From contig DYLK01000018.1 in the NCBI GenBank assembly GCA_020722065.1, positions 1 through 55,805 of the forward strand: 55,805 bases of DNA. The letters run 5' to 3'. A model generated the notes under the pieces. The model saw nothing but the letters and a program-made list of their open reading frames with translations. It had not been told where the DNA came from and did not search any database. Shown here piece after piece: positions 9,624 to 18,379 of this stretch; the first letter of the stretch is position 1, and every line of letters begins with the position of its first letter. The position numbers and the translations under genes are program-made. The DNA comes from Melioribacter roseus (lineage in GTDB: Bacteria; Bacteroidota; Ignavibacteria; Ignavibacteriales; Melioribacteraceae).

Positions 9624-9682
9624 TCACCAAATAATTAAAAACTTAATCTATAAACTGAGAACAATTATTTAGTTTAAAAATA

Positions 9683-9709
9683 TGAACTCCACCTTCAACG
9701 TGGAGTTCA
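9683..9709. terminator. Strong hairpin, probable bidirectional terminator
   Basis: TGAACTCCAC-(7 nt)-GTGGAGTTCA: a 10-bp perfect stem flanked by an A-run on the left and TTTTAAGTTT on the right. It lies between the convergent response-regulator gene (plus) and the TPM gene (minus), where a two-way terminator would be expected. The same sequence family recurs at 55626-55660, so it is both a terminator and a dispersed repeat. Confidence 0.65.
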
Positions 9710-9760
9710 TTTTAAGTTTATAATTTGATAACAATCTGTCAAATCAAACTTCAGACAATT

Positions 9761-10489
9761 TTACCAACTGCCACTTGCTCCGCCACCGCCAAAACTACCG
9801 CCGCCACCGGAAAATCCGCCAAAATCACTGTCGCCAAAACCACTACTTCTACCGCCACTGCCATTCGAAAGGGCAGAACCAAGCCACAGCATTCCCAAAC
9901 CGTTTCCTCTTCCTCCTTTTCCCATAAAGAAAATTATAAAGAAGATTATAAATAAAATTGTTCCCCACGGAAAACCATCTTCGTTTTTCGAGCGAGATTT
10001 ATCTTGTTTGTATTCCCCTTTTGTTGCGGCAATTATTGATGTAATTCCAGCCATAACACCGTCATAAAAATTTAGATTTTTGAAATGCGGTTTTACATCA
10101 TTTCGGATAATAGAGCTTGCTAACGCATCGGGCAATGCTCCTTCAAGTCCGTAGCCAACTTCAATTCGCATCTTTCTATCTTTTTTGAGAATAACGAATA
10201 AAATACCGTTGTTTTTGCCTTTTTGTCCGATATTATTCTGTTTTGCAACTTGATATGCAAAACTTTCTATTGGATAATTATCAATGGTATATTCAAAAAG
10301 GACGGCAATTTGAGTTGAAGTTGAATCTTCAAATTGTTGTAATATTCTATTAATATTTGCAATTTCGGATTTGGTTAGAGTGTTTGTTCTATCAGTGCAA
10401 TATCTTTCCAATGTTGGAATATAAGGTTGAGCAAAAGTTAAATTGCTCAGTAGAATTGCAAAAACGAGAGTAAGAATTAGCTTTTTCAT
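9761..10489 (-). CDS. TPM-domain (TLP18.3/Psb32/MOLO-1) membrane protein
   Basis: Signal peptide about 1-20, then a TPM domain (about 25-165) with the family hallmark MRIEVGYGLEGALPDA. A transmembrane segment follows (about 174-192, WGTILFIIFFIIFF), and the tail is very rich in Gly and Ser, ending in GGGGASGSW. This domain order is typical of bacterial TPM proteins found next to LemA. Their function is unsettled; photosystem repair and phosphatase roles are known only for plant relatives. It is encoded 3 nt after the lemA-like gene, so the two proteins are probably co-translated and act together at the membrane. Family assignment is secure; the role is not. Confidence 0.9.
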   Translation of the reverse strand: MKKLILTLVFAILLSNLTFAQPYIPTLERYCTDRTNTLTKSEIANINRILQQFEDSTSTQIAVLFEYTIDNYPIESFAYQVAKQNNIGQKGKNNGILFVILKKDRKMRIEVGYGLEGALPDALASSIIRNDVKPHFKNLNFYDGVMAGITSIIAATKGEYKQDKSRSKNEDGFPWGTILFIIFFIIFFMGKGGRGNGLGMLWLGSALSNGSGGRSSGFGDSDFGGFSGGGGSFGGGGASGSW

Positions 10490-10492
10490 AAA

Positions 10493-11092
10493 TTAAAATT
10501 TCACTTCAGGAACTTTTTCGCTTCCAGCGGCAGCTTCAAAATATTGTTTTTCAGAAAATCCACCAAAACCAGCAACCAAACTGCCAGGGAATTTGCGAAT
10601 TGTTGTATTAAATTGTCGAACAATTTCGTTAAAGTTCATTCTTTCAACTGAAATTCTATTTTCAGTCCCTTCAAGTTGTGTTTGCAATTGTAAAAAATTC
10701 TCATTTGCTTTCAATTCTGGGTATTTTTCGACAGTTACTAACAATCGCGATAAAGCGGAACCAAGATTATCTTGAGCTGATTGAAATTGTTTGAATGTTT
10801 GAGGATTTGAAAGCATTTGAGGAGTAAGTTTTATTTCATTTACTTTCGAACGAGCTTCGGCAACTGCCGTGTAAGTTTCTTTTTCAAAATTTGCAACTCC
10901 TTTTACCGTATTTACCAAATTTGGAATTAAATCGGCACGGCGTTGATATTGATTTTCAACTTGGCTCCATGCAGTTGCTACTGATTCATCAAGCGAAACA
11001 ATTCCATTGTAAGTTGAAACCGCCCAACTTACTACAGAAAAAATTAGAATAACAACTATTCCCAAACCAATTAATAAACCTTTATTTTTCAT
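10493..11092 (-). CDS. LemA family protein
   Basis: A 199-residue LemA protein with one N-terminal transmembrane segment (about 5-25) followed by a long helical domain. The family signature is visible as YNGIVSLDESVATAWSQVENQYQRRADLIPNLVNTVKG and, near the C-terminus, ERMNFNEIVRQFNTTIRKFPG. LemA proteins are membrane-anchored with an unknown biochemical role. In Listeria LemA is needed for presentation of a formyl peptide. The ATG at 11092 is preceded by AAGGA. The downstream partner is the TPM protein (3-nt gap), a widely seen pairing. Confidence 0.93.
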   Translation of the reverse strand: MKNKGLLIGLGIVVILIFSVVSWAVSTYNGIVSLDESVATAWSQVENQYQRRADLIPNLVNTVKGVANFEKETYTAVAEARSKVNEIKLTPQMLSNPQTFKQFQSAQDNLGSALSRLLVTVEKYPELKANENFLQLQTQLEGTENRISVERMNFNEIVRQFNTTIRKFPGSLVAGFGGFSEKQYFEAAAGSEKVPEVKF

Positions 11093-11191
11093 TTATTTTC
11101 CTTTTTTATACTATATAATAAAATTAGATGATGTAAAATAAAAAAATCATTTTACTTACAATTTATTTTAATAAAATCATTTTAAGTAATG

Positions 11192-13717
11192 TTAATTATT
11201 TCTAAATGCTTCTGAAATTCTTTGCTTAAATATCGATAAATCTACTGGTTTTGAAAAAATTTCATAGAAATTAAAACTTCGTAAATCATTTAGTTTTTTT
11301 TGTGATTTCTCTCGAGTTAGCACAATTATTTTTGTCTTGAATCTTTCGTTAAGTTTGTTCAACATTTCTGAAAGATCATAAACACTGAAATCTGCAATTT
11401 CAATTTCAGATAATATTACAATTGGCGAAGTTGTGATAAGATTTTCTTCAACTTCTGATTTATTTGAACAAACTGTTACTTTGAAATCTGGGAATAAACT
11501 TCTAATCAATTTGGAATAAAGCAATGCGTCTGTTGTATTGTTGTCAACCAACATAATATTTGTTGATGAAGTAGGTAGCGTAAAAATAAATTCCGTTCCT
11601 TTGCCGAATTCGCTTTCAACTCGAATATCACCACCGTGCTTTTTAATCATCTCATAAACAAGTGAAAGTCCCAAACCTGTGCCTTTTTCGCCCGCAGTGC
11701 CAAGATTTGTGAATTTTGAATCAACTTTGAACAATTTTGAAATATCTTCTTTGCGAATGCCAACACCAGAATCTTTAACTGAAATTTCAATGAAATTAGA
11801 ATTGATTTTCTGCTTTGCAGTAACTAAAATTGAATCGCCAGCTCGTGTGAATTTCAAAGCATTTCCAAGCAAATTACCGAAAATTTGTGCAATCAGATTT
11901 TCATCAGCGTGAACAAAAATATCTGAATCAAGCGAAAATGATAAAGAAATTCCTTTTTGAATTGCCGTTCCCTGAAGAATGTTTACAGAATTAGCAATTA
12001 CATTTTTCAGATTTAGTTTAGTAGCAGCAAATTGTATTCTTCCCGTTTGCAAACGAGTCCAATCCAAAAGAGAATTGAGCAAATTCAACATCGATTGAGA
12101 AGAATTCTGAATAAATTTGATATATTCTTTTTGCTTGTCCAGTGGAATATCATCTTCAGATAACATTAAATCTGTAAAACCAAGAATTGAGCTAAACGGA
12201 GTTCGTAAGTCGTGGGAAATAATTGAAATAAATCTGTCTTTTGCTTGATTTAGTTCCTCAAGTCGCAAAACTTGTTTAGAAATTTCTTCTTTTTCAAAAA
12301 CTAAACTCGAAATGTCGCTCATTTTTCCTTTTGCCGAAATTATTTTCCCCTCTTCATTTCTATTCAATTCAAAAAGCAATCTTAAATTCAAAATCTGATT
12401 TTTTCTCGAAATCACCTTAAAATCCAACTCAAATTTCTTTTTTGATTTATTTGTAAAAGACTTTCTTAATTCATCAAAAAAGTGCTTTCTATCGTTTGGA
12501 TGAATAATTTTGTACCAAAAAAATGGCGAATTCATTTCAGAAGTTGTAACATTTCCCAAAATATTTTTCACATTTTCGGTAACCGAAGTTAAACGCAATT
12601 TCCCTTCAACAATTTCAATTTCAAAGAAAACATCTGAAATTTCATTTATAACTTTCTGGAAATTAGTCTTTAATTCCAAATTTTCGTTTACAAGTTTTAA
12701 TTCTTCGGTATTGTCTTTTACTAAGAGAAGAATATTATTGCTTTGCCCTTCTTCTTTCACAAAAATAAGTTGTAAATATTTTGTTAATTTTTTCCTTTTT
12801 AGCTCGTAATTAACTGAAAGAAAGTCTTGCGAAATTAATAAGTTAATTGAATTATTAATTTCTTCGCCAAAAATGTCGGTAATTAATGTCCCTTTTTCGA
12901 TTTGTAGATATTTGCGTAATTCTTCATTCCCAGAATTAAAGTCGGTAACGAAAAAATTTTCATTTAACACTAAAAAAAGATTTCCGCCAAGAATGTTATC
13001 TCCAATTGATTTTAACCTTTTTTCTTCAGCCAATAATTTGTGCTTTTCTTCGGTTACATCGCGGAACACAATAAAAGTGAAACTATTTTTCATTTTAAGC
13101 AACTTGAAATTTGAAAAGCCAATTTCAAGAAATTTTTGATTTGTTTGGTCGTGGAAGAGAATTTTCCCGAAATTATCCAAAGTTTTTGAGATATATTTTA
13201 CTGCAAAATTCATTGCCGCCTCAAAATCAAATTTTGATGCAAGCTCAATATCTATTTTAGGCTGGAAAAGAATATTCCAATTTGAATCAAACAAAGCAAA
13301 ATGCTCGAAGAAAGATTTCATCAAAAGCGAGAAAAAACGTGTTCTTATCAGATTTTCGTGTTCATTTTCTTCATTTGTAACTATATCTTCAATTACTAAA
13401 ATTCCACCAATAAATTGATTTTTCTCGTAAATCGGAATTCCTTTTACCACAATTGAAAGCAATTTGCCCGACCTTTTCTTTGTAAAATTTAACTCAATTT
13501 CAAAAGGAGTTTCCCTAATATTTTGAATTAATTCCACAAATTGTTCATCAACAAAATCCGTTTTACGAATATCTTTTCCAATGTGCATACTTGCCAATTG
13601 TTCAGAAATATTGAAAGAATTGAAGATTTCGTTTATGAATTCAATTTCAAAGTTTTTATTAAAAAAGATAACAGCAATTGGAATTTCGTTTAATATTTTA
13701 TTTTCGTTTATCTGCAT
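11192..13717 (-). CDS. Soluble multi-PAS hybrid histidine kinase with degenerate receiver domain
   Basis: Cytoplasmic sensor kinase with no membrane segment. Residues 1 to about 475 contain about four PAS-like modules (roughly 5-115, 130-225, 235-340, 350-475). The dimerisation domain has H502 in SHDLRTP, followed by an ATPase domain with an N-box (GNLLGNALKFT), G1 (KDSGVGI) and G2 (GTGLGLSLVYEM). Residues about 720-841 form a receiver-like domain in which the phospho-accepting Asp appears to be Glu (E771 in VILSEIEI) and the acidic pair is D725/N726. T801 and K823 are kept. The domain therefore cannot be phosphorylated in the usual way and may be locked or serve as a protein-binding module. 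It is transcribed alone, with 99-127 nt gaps on both sides. Kinase function is secure; signal and partner are unknown. Confidence 0.9.
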   Translation of the reverse strand: MQINENKILNEIPIAVIFFNKNFEIEFINEIFNSFNISEQLASMHIGKDIRKTDFVDEQFVELIQNIRETPFEIELNFTKKRSGKLLSIVVKGIPIYEKNQFIGGILVIEDIVTNEENEHENLIRTRFFSLLMKSFFEHFALFDSNWNILFQPKIDIELASKFDFEAAMNFAVKYISKTLDNFGKILFHDQTNQKFLEIGFSNFKLLKMKNSFTFIVFRDVTEEKHKLLAEEKRLKSIGDNILGGNLFLVLNENFFVTDFNSGNEELRKYLQIEKGTLITDIFGEEINNSINLLISQDFLSVNYELKRKKLTKYLQLIFVKEEGQSNNILLLVKDNTEELKLVNENLELKTNFQKVINEISDVFFEIEIVEGKLRLTSVTENVKNILGNVTTSEMNSPFFWYKIIHPNDRKHFFDELRKSFTNKSKKKFELDFKVISRKNQILNLRLLFELNRNEEGKIISAKGKMSDISSLVFEKEEISKQVLRLEELNQAKDRFISIISHDLRTPFSSILGFTDLMLSEDDIPLDKQKEYIKFIQNSSQSMLNLLNSLLDWTRLQTGRIQFAATKLNLKNVIANSVNILQGTAIQKGISLSFSLDSDIFVHADENLIAQIFGNLLGNALKFTRAGDSILVTAKQKINSNFIEISVKDSGVGIRKEDISKLFKVDSKFTNLGTAGEKGTGLGLSLVYEMIKKHGGDIRVESEFGKGTEFIFTLPTSSTNIMLVDNNTTDALLYSKLIRSLFPDFKVTVCSNKSEVEENLITTSPIVILSEIEIADFSVYDLSEMLNKLNERFKTKIIVLTREKSQKKLNDLRSFNFYEIFSKPVDLSIFKQRISEAFRNN

Positions 13718-13844
13718 ATTTTACCCACGTTTCAGTGGCAACTATTGTTCCAATAAATTCTTCGTTTTTATGTTAAATTAGCACATTGCAAAGTTCATTA
13801 TGCGAAAATGTATTTTTTAAATACAGAAAAAGTAAACAAATATT

Positions 13845-14765
13845 TCATTTCAGATTTTCCAGCCACAGAATTAATTTATCTGTCCAACTATGAAGTAATT
13901 TATCATTTTTGGCAAGCGAAAAACCGTGTCCGCCTTTTGGAAAAATCACAAACTCCGATTTTGAATTATATTTTTCTAATTTCCTATAAAACAATTCAGA
14001 ATTTTTGATTGAAACTAAATTATCATCTTGAGCATGAAAAATGAAAGTTGGCGGTGTGTTTTGGGAAACAAAAAATTCATTAGAAAAAAAATAAACATCA
14101 TTAGAATCGGGATTTTCGCCCAAAAGAGCGGATTTTGAGCCAGAATGTGTAATTGAATCTTGAAATGAAATTACGGGATAAGCAAGAACCAGGAAGTTTG
14201 GTGTTTCGCTAACTAAATCAATTTCGTCTGTATTCTGAAATGAGGAAGTGCCAAAATGTGTCCCGAAAGTTGCGGCTAAATGTCCTCCAGCGGAAAATCC
14301 CATAATCCCAATTTTATCTTCATCAATTCCCCAATTTTTGGAATTGAAGCGAACAAGTTTTATCGCTCTTTGCAAATCGAAAAAAGGTGTAAATTGTTTG
14401 TTTTCAACACTTTTTGAAGTTGGCAATCTATATTTCAAAACAATTCCAACAATTCCATTTTCGTTCAACCATTTTGCAATTTCAGTTCCTTCCCAGTTGT
14501 AAGCCAAAACTTGGTAGCCACCACCAGGACAAATAATTACTGCTTTTTTGTTTAGATTTTCATTTTTAGGCAAAAAAACTTCGATTGTTGGAACTTGAAC
14601 ATTTTTTATTAACAAAATATTGGAATTTTCAGCAAATTCAGTAGTCTCAACTTCATCAGTTTCAATTCGGTTGGGAATTACTTTTCCCCAAATTGGAATT
14701 GTAAAACTTTGAGCAAAAGTAAAATCAGTAAACAAAAAAACAGTGAGTAAAATCAGTATTTTCAT
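13845..14765 (-). CDS. Exported alpha/beta hydrolase (BD-FAE / acetylxylan esterase-like)
   Basis: Signal peptide about 1-18 followed by an alpha/beta-hydrolase domain. The oxyanion region is ICPGGGY (about 78-84). The nucleophile is Ser158 in GFSAGG, the acid is D247 or D248 in HAQDDN, and the base is H280 in KGGHGF. The combination of PGGGY, KYRLP and GFSAGGHLA is typical of the feruloyl/acetylxylan esterase-like group often annotated as endo-1,4-beta-xylanase B. A periplasmic or secreted ester hydrolase acting on plant-polymer side chains is likely; the substrate is inferred from the family only. The gene is divergent from the aldo/keto reductase gene and 127 nt upstream of the PAS kinase gene on the same strand. 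Confidence 0.85.
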   Translation of the reverse strand: MKILILLTVFLFTDFTFAQSFTIPIWGKVIPNRIETDEVETTEFAENSNILLIKNVQVPTIEVFLPKNENLNKKAVIICPGGGYQVLAYNWEGTEIAKWLNENGIVGIVLKYRLPTSKSVENKQFTPFFDLQRAIKLVRFNSKNWGIDEDKIGIMGFSAGGHLAATFGTHFGTSSFQNTDEIDLVSETPNFLVLAYPVISFQDSITHSGSKSALLGENPDSNDVYFFSNEFFVSQNTPPTFIFHAQDDNLVSIKNSELFYRKLEKYNSKSEFVIFPKGGHGFSLAKNDKLLHSWTDKLILWLENLK

Positions 14766-14845
14766 AAAAATCCAAATTATGATTTGTTAAAAGAAAAAAC
14801 GAAATAGAAAATGTTAATTTTAAATCAAAAATAAATAGAATTATT

Positions 14846-15748
14846 ATGAAAAAAATTAAAATTTCACAACAAGTTACGTTTTCGCAGTTTTCACAAGGAT
14901 TTTGGAGAATGAGAGAATGGGGGTTTACAGAAAATGAATTGATTAATTTTTTGCACAAAATTAGCGAATTGGGAATTACAACTTTCGACCACGCAGACAT
15001 TTACGGGAATTATCAGAATGAAGAAATATTTGGGAAAGCGTTCAAAAATTCTGGTTTATCCCGAAGTAATTTTCAGTTTGTAACAAAGTGTGGAATTAAA
15101 TTAGTATCGGAAAATCGCCCAGAAAATACGTTCCATTCTTACGATACTTCCAAAAAACATATAATCCATTCAGCCGAAAATTCGCTAAAATTCCTTAAAA
15201 CAGATTATTTAGATGTTTTGTTAATTCACAGACCAGATTTTCTTATGAATGCTGATGAAGTTGCGGAAGCTTTTACTGAATTAAAATTGTCTGGAAAAGT
15301 GGTGAATTTTGGCGTTTCAAACTTCAATCAAGCACAATTTTCGTTATTGCAATCTCGAATAGATTTTCCGTTAATTACAAATCAAATCGAATTATCACTT
15401 CTTAATTTGGAACATTTAGAAAATGGGAATTTGTATTATTTGCAAGAAAAAAAAGTAAAACCTATGATTTGGTCGCCGCTTGCTGGTGGAAAGATTTTTA
15501 CTATAAAAAATGAGCAAAATATGCGAATTCACAAGGAAATAGAAGAAATTGCACGAAAATCAAATTTTGATAATTGGGAAGCAATTGCGATTTCTTGGAT
15601 TTTGAAATTCCCGCTTGAAATGAATATTATTCTCGGAAGTGGAAAAATAGAACGAATAAAATCTCAAATTGAATCAATAAATTTTGAGATGGAAAGAGAT
15701 GATTGGTTCAAATTGTGGACGGCAATTAAAGGTTTTCAAATTCCCTAA
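14846..15748 (+). CDS. Aldo/keto reductase (YdhF-like)
   Basis: A 300-residue NAD(P)H-dependent oxidoreductase with a TIM-barrel fold. The catalytic tetrad is visible: D48 in TFDHAD, Y53 in ADIYGN, K81 in VTKCG and H128 in LLIHRPD. The GVSNF motif follows in the middle, and the C-terminal cofactor region has ILGSGKIERI. Closest in pattern to the E. coli YdhF group, whose physiological substrate is unknown. The ATG start fits the usual N-terminus of the family. The gene is divergent from the exported esterase, and its stop codon abuts that of the convergent DUF218 gene with no spacer. Confidence 0.9.
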   Translation: MKKIKISQQVTFSQFSQGFWRMREWGFTENELINFLHKISELGITTFDHADIYGNYQNEEIFGKAFKNSGLSRSNFQFVTKCGIKLVSENRPENTFHSYDTSKKHIIHSAENSLKFLKTDYLDVLLIHRPDFLMNADEVAEAFTELKLSGKVVNFGVSNFNQAQFSLLQSRIDFPLITNQIELSLLNLEHLENGNLYYLQEKKVKPMIWSPLAGGKIFTIKNEQNMRIHKEIEEIARKSNFDNWEAIAISWILKFPLEMNIILGSGKIERIKSQIESINFEMERDDWFKLWTAIKGFQIP

Positions 15749-16714
15749 TTAAATACCAAAAAGAATAAATAATCCAATTGCAGCACTTTCGCGAAGGTAC
15801 AAATAAATTTCTTTTTCAAACGAAAAATCAGATTTACTAGCACTAACTGAAATATTTAGATTATAAAAATGTGCCATTTCAATTACTCGTTTAAGATGGA
15901 ATTCGTTAGAAACGATGCATAATTTTTTGTTGGCAAAATATTTTTTTAGAAACTGAATTTGTTCGAAAGTTGAAGTTGTTTGTTCCTCAAATTCAAGAAC
16001 TTCGTTTGGAACTCTCAATTTTGTAAGATATTCGTAGCCAGCTTTTGCTTCGCTAATTTCCCCAGGAGCATTTGAGCCAGTTAGTAAGATTTTGGGAGAA
16101 ATTCCATTTTGCCAAAGTTGGTATGCTCTATCTAATCTACTTTTTAGAATCTTTAACGGATTCCCTTCTTTTCCAACTGCCGTTCCTAAAACTACAATGT
16201 AATCAAATTTCTCAGTGGAATTTTCATCAATTTTATTGTCAGTTTTAGTAACGACCGTTACAATACAATAAATTCCAAATATGACAAAAAGAGAAAAAGT
16301 TAACAAAAATTGCTTCCTCTTCAATTTCTTTCTACAAAATTGGTTTATCACAACAGAAGAAAATGAAATTGTTAATCCAATGAAACTTAGAATAAATAAA
16401 GAAATGACAGCAACTTTGTGTAATGGAAATCCAAATAAATAAGAATTGAAGAAAGGGAAATCGAGAATAAAAAGAAATTCTGCAAAAATTGAACTGATGA
16501 AAGAAAAAATTGCTATTGTTTCGACAGCAAAACTTGGATAGACATTCTTTTTGAATAACTTTTCAATCAGTTTTAGCGTAAAGACAAGCATTAGTACAAA
16601 GTAAAATAAGGTAAATAGCGAAAACGCATTATTTATCGAAAATTCCACATTATTATGGAAGTATTTTTGAGTGAAAAGATATATGGTTGTTGCTAATAAA
16701 TAGAAAAATGTCAT
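15749..16714 (-). CDS. YdcF/ElyC-like DUF218 membrane protein
   Basis: Four hydrophobic segments in the first 170 residues are followed by a DUF218 domain (about 185-320). It starts DYIVVLGTAV and contains LKSRLDRA, LLTGSNAPGE followed by SEA, and CIVSNEFHLKRV. The SRLDRA and SNxFHxxR patterns are the family hallmarks. E. coli relatives with this domain (ElyC, SanA) affect cell-envelope integrity, and the biochemical activity is not established. It overlaps the upstream ABC ATPase gene by 4 nt (ATGA), which indicates translational coupling though not necessarily a shared function. It is tail to tail with the aldo/keto reductase gene without any spacer. Confidence 0.85.
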   Translation of the reverse strand: MTFFYLLATTIYLFTQKYFHNNVEFSINNAFSLFTLFYFVLMLVFTLKLIEKLFKKNVYPSFAVETIAIFSFISSIFAEFLFILDFPFFNSYLFGFPLHKVAVISLFILSFIGLTISFSSVVINQFCRKKLKRKQFLLTFSLFVIFGIYCIVTVVTKTDNKIDENSTEKFDYIVVLGTAVGKEGNPLKILKSRLDRAYQLWQNGISPKILLTGSNAPGEISEAKAGYEYLTKLRVPNEVLEFEEQTTSTFEQIQFLKKYFANKKLCIVSNEFHLKRVIEMAHFYNLNISVSASKSDFSFEKEIYLYLRESAAIGLFILFGI

Positions 16715-17481
16715 TTTCGTAAAATGCTAATTGTGGAATAATTATCGGTAAAATTAATTTTTGAATTAACGTGGAAGTAATATTTTATGTTATTCTCAGT
16801 CAAAATTTCTTCTTTTTTGCCTTTTTTGATTTTACCTTCGTGTAAAATTAGTACATTTTGGGCAAAGAGAAAAGCGATATTTAAATCGTGCGTAACGGTT
16901 ATTGTGGTCAATTTCTGTTCATCAGAAAGTTTAGCAAGAATTTCAAAAATTGAAATTTGATGTTCAACATCCAAATAGGAATTTGGTTCATCTAACAATA
17001 AAATTTTAGGTTGTTGAACCAAAGCACGCGCGATTAATGTTCTTCTTAATTCTCCACCAGAAATTTTTGTGATTTGCTTTTTCCTTACAGAATTCAAATC
17101 GAGTTTGGTAATAAATTCATCAATTATTTCTTTATCCCTTTGACTCTGAACCCCAAAAAAGTTTACAAATGGAGTTCTTCCAGTTGAAATTATTTCTTCA
17201 ACAGAAAATGGGAATATTTCAGATTGTGTTTGTGGAACGAAAGCAATAATTTTTGCTAATTCTTCGCTTGTATATTCATTTTGATTTTTTCCAAGAATGA
17301 ATATTTTACCCTTTTTTTTGTTTAATAACCCAAGCAAAATTTTCAATAATGTTGTTTTCCCACTTCCATTCAAGCCAATTAAAAAATTTTGTGATTTTTC
17401 CTCAATCTCAAAAGAGCAATTGTCAATTAATTTCTGATTTGAAAAAGAAAACGAAATATTTTGTATGTCGAGTATATTCAA
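16711..17481 (-). CDS. ABC transporter ATP-binding protein, iron-siderophore/cobalamin type (FecE/BtuD-like)
   Basis: A 256-residue ABC ATPase with Walker A GLNGSGKT (36-43), Q-loop VPQTQ, signature ISGGELRR (about 140-147), Walker B ILLLDEP (about 160-166) and the switch His198 in THDLN. STGRTPF after the Q-loop is typical of the FecCDE/BtuCD importer group. Its likely membrane partner is the FecCD permease encoded at 18380-19366 on the same strand. The two are separated by an OsmC gene on the opposite strand. No substrate-binding protein of this importer is seen in the window, so the cargo (iron chelate, heme or cobalamin) cannot be decided. Confidence 0.88.
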   Translation of the reverse strand: MNILDIQNISFSFSNQKLIDNCSFEIEEKSQNFLIGLNGSGKTTLLKILLGLLNKKKGKIFILGKNQNEYTSEELAKIIAFVPQTQSEIFPFSVEEIISTGRTPFVNFFGVQSQRDKEIIDEFITKLDLNSVRKKQITKISGGELRRTLIARALVQQPKILLLDEPNSYLDVEHQISIFEILAKLSDEQKLTTITVTHDLNIAFLFAQNVLILHEGKIKKGKKEEILTENNIKYYFHVNSKINFTDNYSTISILRK

Positions 17482-17630
17482 GTGTTTTTGATTGAAAATT
17501 AAATAAAAAAAGATTTCGAAACTAATTTTTCCCCTAAAATAAGATATTTAATAGTTCGTATAAAATACTATGCCACAAAAATCATTATTTATTACTTAAA
17601 AGGCACTATAATTAAAGTATTTTTTACACT

Positions 17631-17660
17631 AAATAGATTTTTTTGTAAGAAAATCTATTT
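17631..17660. repeat. Inverted repeat in the ABC ATPase-osmC intergenic region
   Basis: AAATAGATTTT-(8 nt)-AAAATCTATTT: 11-base perfect arms in the 299-nt divergent region 17482-17780. It lies 120 nt before the osmC start and 149 nt before the ABC gene start. It could be an operator serving both genes or a hairpin in one of the leaders. A T-rich run follows on the plus strand. Apart from this and the promoter-like box at 17720, the region shows nothing else. Confidence 0.45.
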
Positions 17661-17719
17661 GTATGGGTTTTTTATAAAATCAAATTTAAATAAAAAATTA
17701 TTTTATAATTATTGGAACT

Positions 17720-17727
17720 TATATTTG
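17720..17727 (+). promoter_or_regulatory. Putative promoter -7 element for osmC
   Basis: TATATTTG matches the TAnnTTTG -7 consensus known from Bacteroidota primary-sigma promoters and lies 53 nt upstream of the osmC ATG. No clear TTG was found at the expected -33 spacing, so this rests on one half of the consensus. Confidence 0.35.
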
Positions 17728-17780
17728 GGATATGAATCTAATAGGATATAATATCTATTTATAAAAAGGAGAAAAACAAA

Positions 17781-18242
17781 ATGAAAATAAATCAAAATAT
17801 GTTAGTTCGAGTAAGCGGAAAAAGTGAAAACCCAACTAAAATCAACATAAAAGCTGGTGAATTTAATATGGTAATTGACGAACCAGAATTTCTCGGTGGA
17901 ACAAATCAAGGACCAAGCCCTGTTCAAGCACTTTTAATGTCGCTTGTTGGCTGCTTGAATATTACAGGACATTTTGTCGCGAGACAATATGATTTAAAGT
18001 TAAACGGGATGGAAATTGAAATAGAAGGCGAATTAAATCCAAGTAAATTTATGGGAATTTCGCAAGATGACCGCGCTGGTTTCAAGGAAATCAATGTGAA
18101 AATCTATCCAGATTTTGAAGATGTAACAATTGAAGAAATAAAAAATTGGCTTGAAGAAACAGAATCTCGTTGCCCAGTTACAGATAATATTCGCTTAAAA
18201 ACAAATATTCGAGTTGAACTCCCTGAATTGATTGAAAAATAA
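17781..18242 (+). CDS. OsmC/Ohr family protein
   Basis: A 153-residue thiol-peroxidase-fold protein. The conserved Cys pair is present: C58 in LVGCLN and C131 in SRCPVTDNI. The family motif GPSPVQALLMSLVGC is clear. OsmC/Ohr proteins reduce organic hydroperoxides in the cytoplasm through these two Cys residues. This one belongs to the broad OsmC branch, and its natural substrate is not known. The start is supported by AAAAGGAG ahead of the ATG. It is transcribed alone, with a promoter-like box upstream and a hairpin terminator just downstream, between two ABC-importer genes on the other strand. Confidence 0.92.
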   Translation: MKINQNMLVRVSGKSENPTKINIKAGEFNMVIDEPEFLGGTNQGPSPVQALLMSLVGCLNITGHFVARQYDLKLNGMEIEIEGELNPSKFMGISQDDRAGFKEINVKIYPDFEDVTIEEIKNWLEETESRCPVTDNIRLKTNIRVELPELIEK

Positions 18243-18254
18243 GTACCTCAAAAT

Positions 18255-18289
18255 AAAAAGGCTTGGTTATTTTATAATCAAGCTTTTTT
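18255..18289 (+). terminator. Rho-independent terminator after osmC
   Basis: AAAAAGGCTTGGTT pairs with AATCAAGCTTTTTT (two G-T pairs) around a short AT loop, ending in a T-run. It starts 12 nt after the osmC stop codon. The A-run on the left arm means it could also act from the other side. Confidence 0.65.
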
Positions 18290-18379
18290 AATCCTTTATT
18301 TTTAGAATTTTCTCTGAAAACTCCCTTTTCAAAACAAAAAATTAGCTAATTGGATTGTTAAATCTTTCATAATTACCTT

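Noticed and set aside
9725-9955. Plus-strand open frame rich in Thr and Lys opposite the TPM gene
   Set aside because: It is the mirror of the Gly-rich tail of the TPM protein; the composition comes from the GGC/GGN repeats on the other strand.
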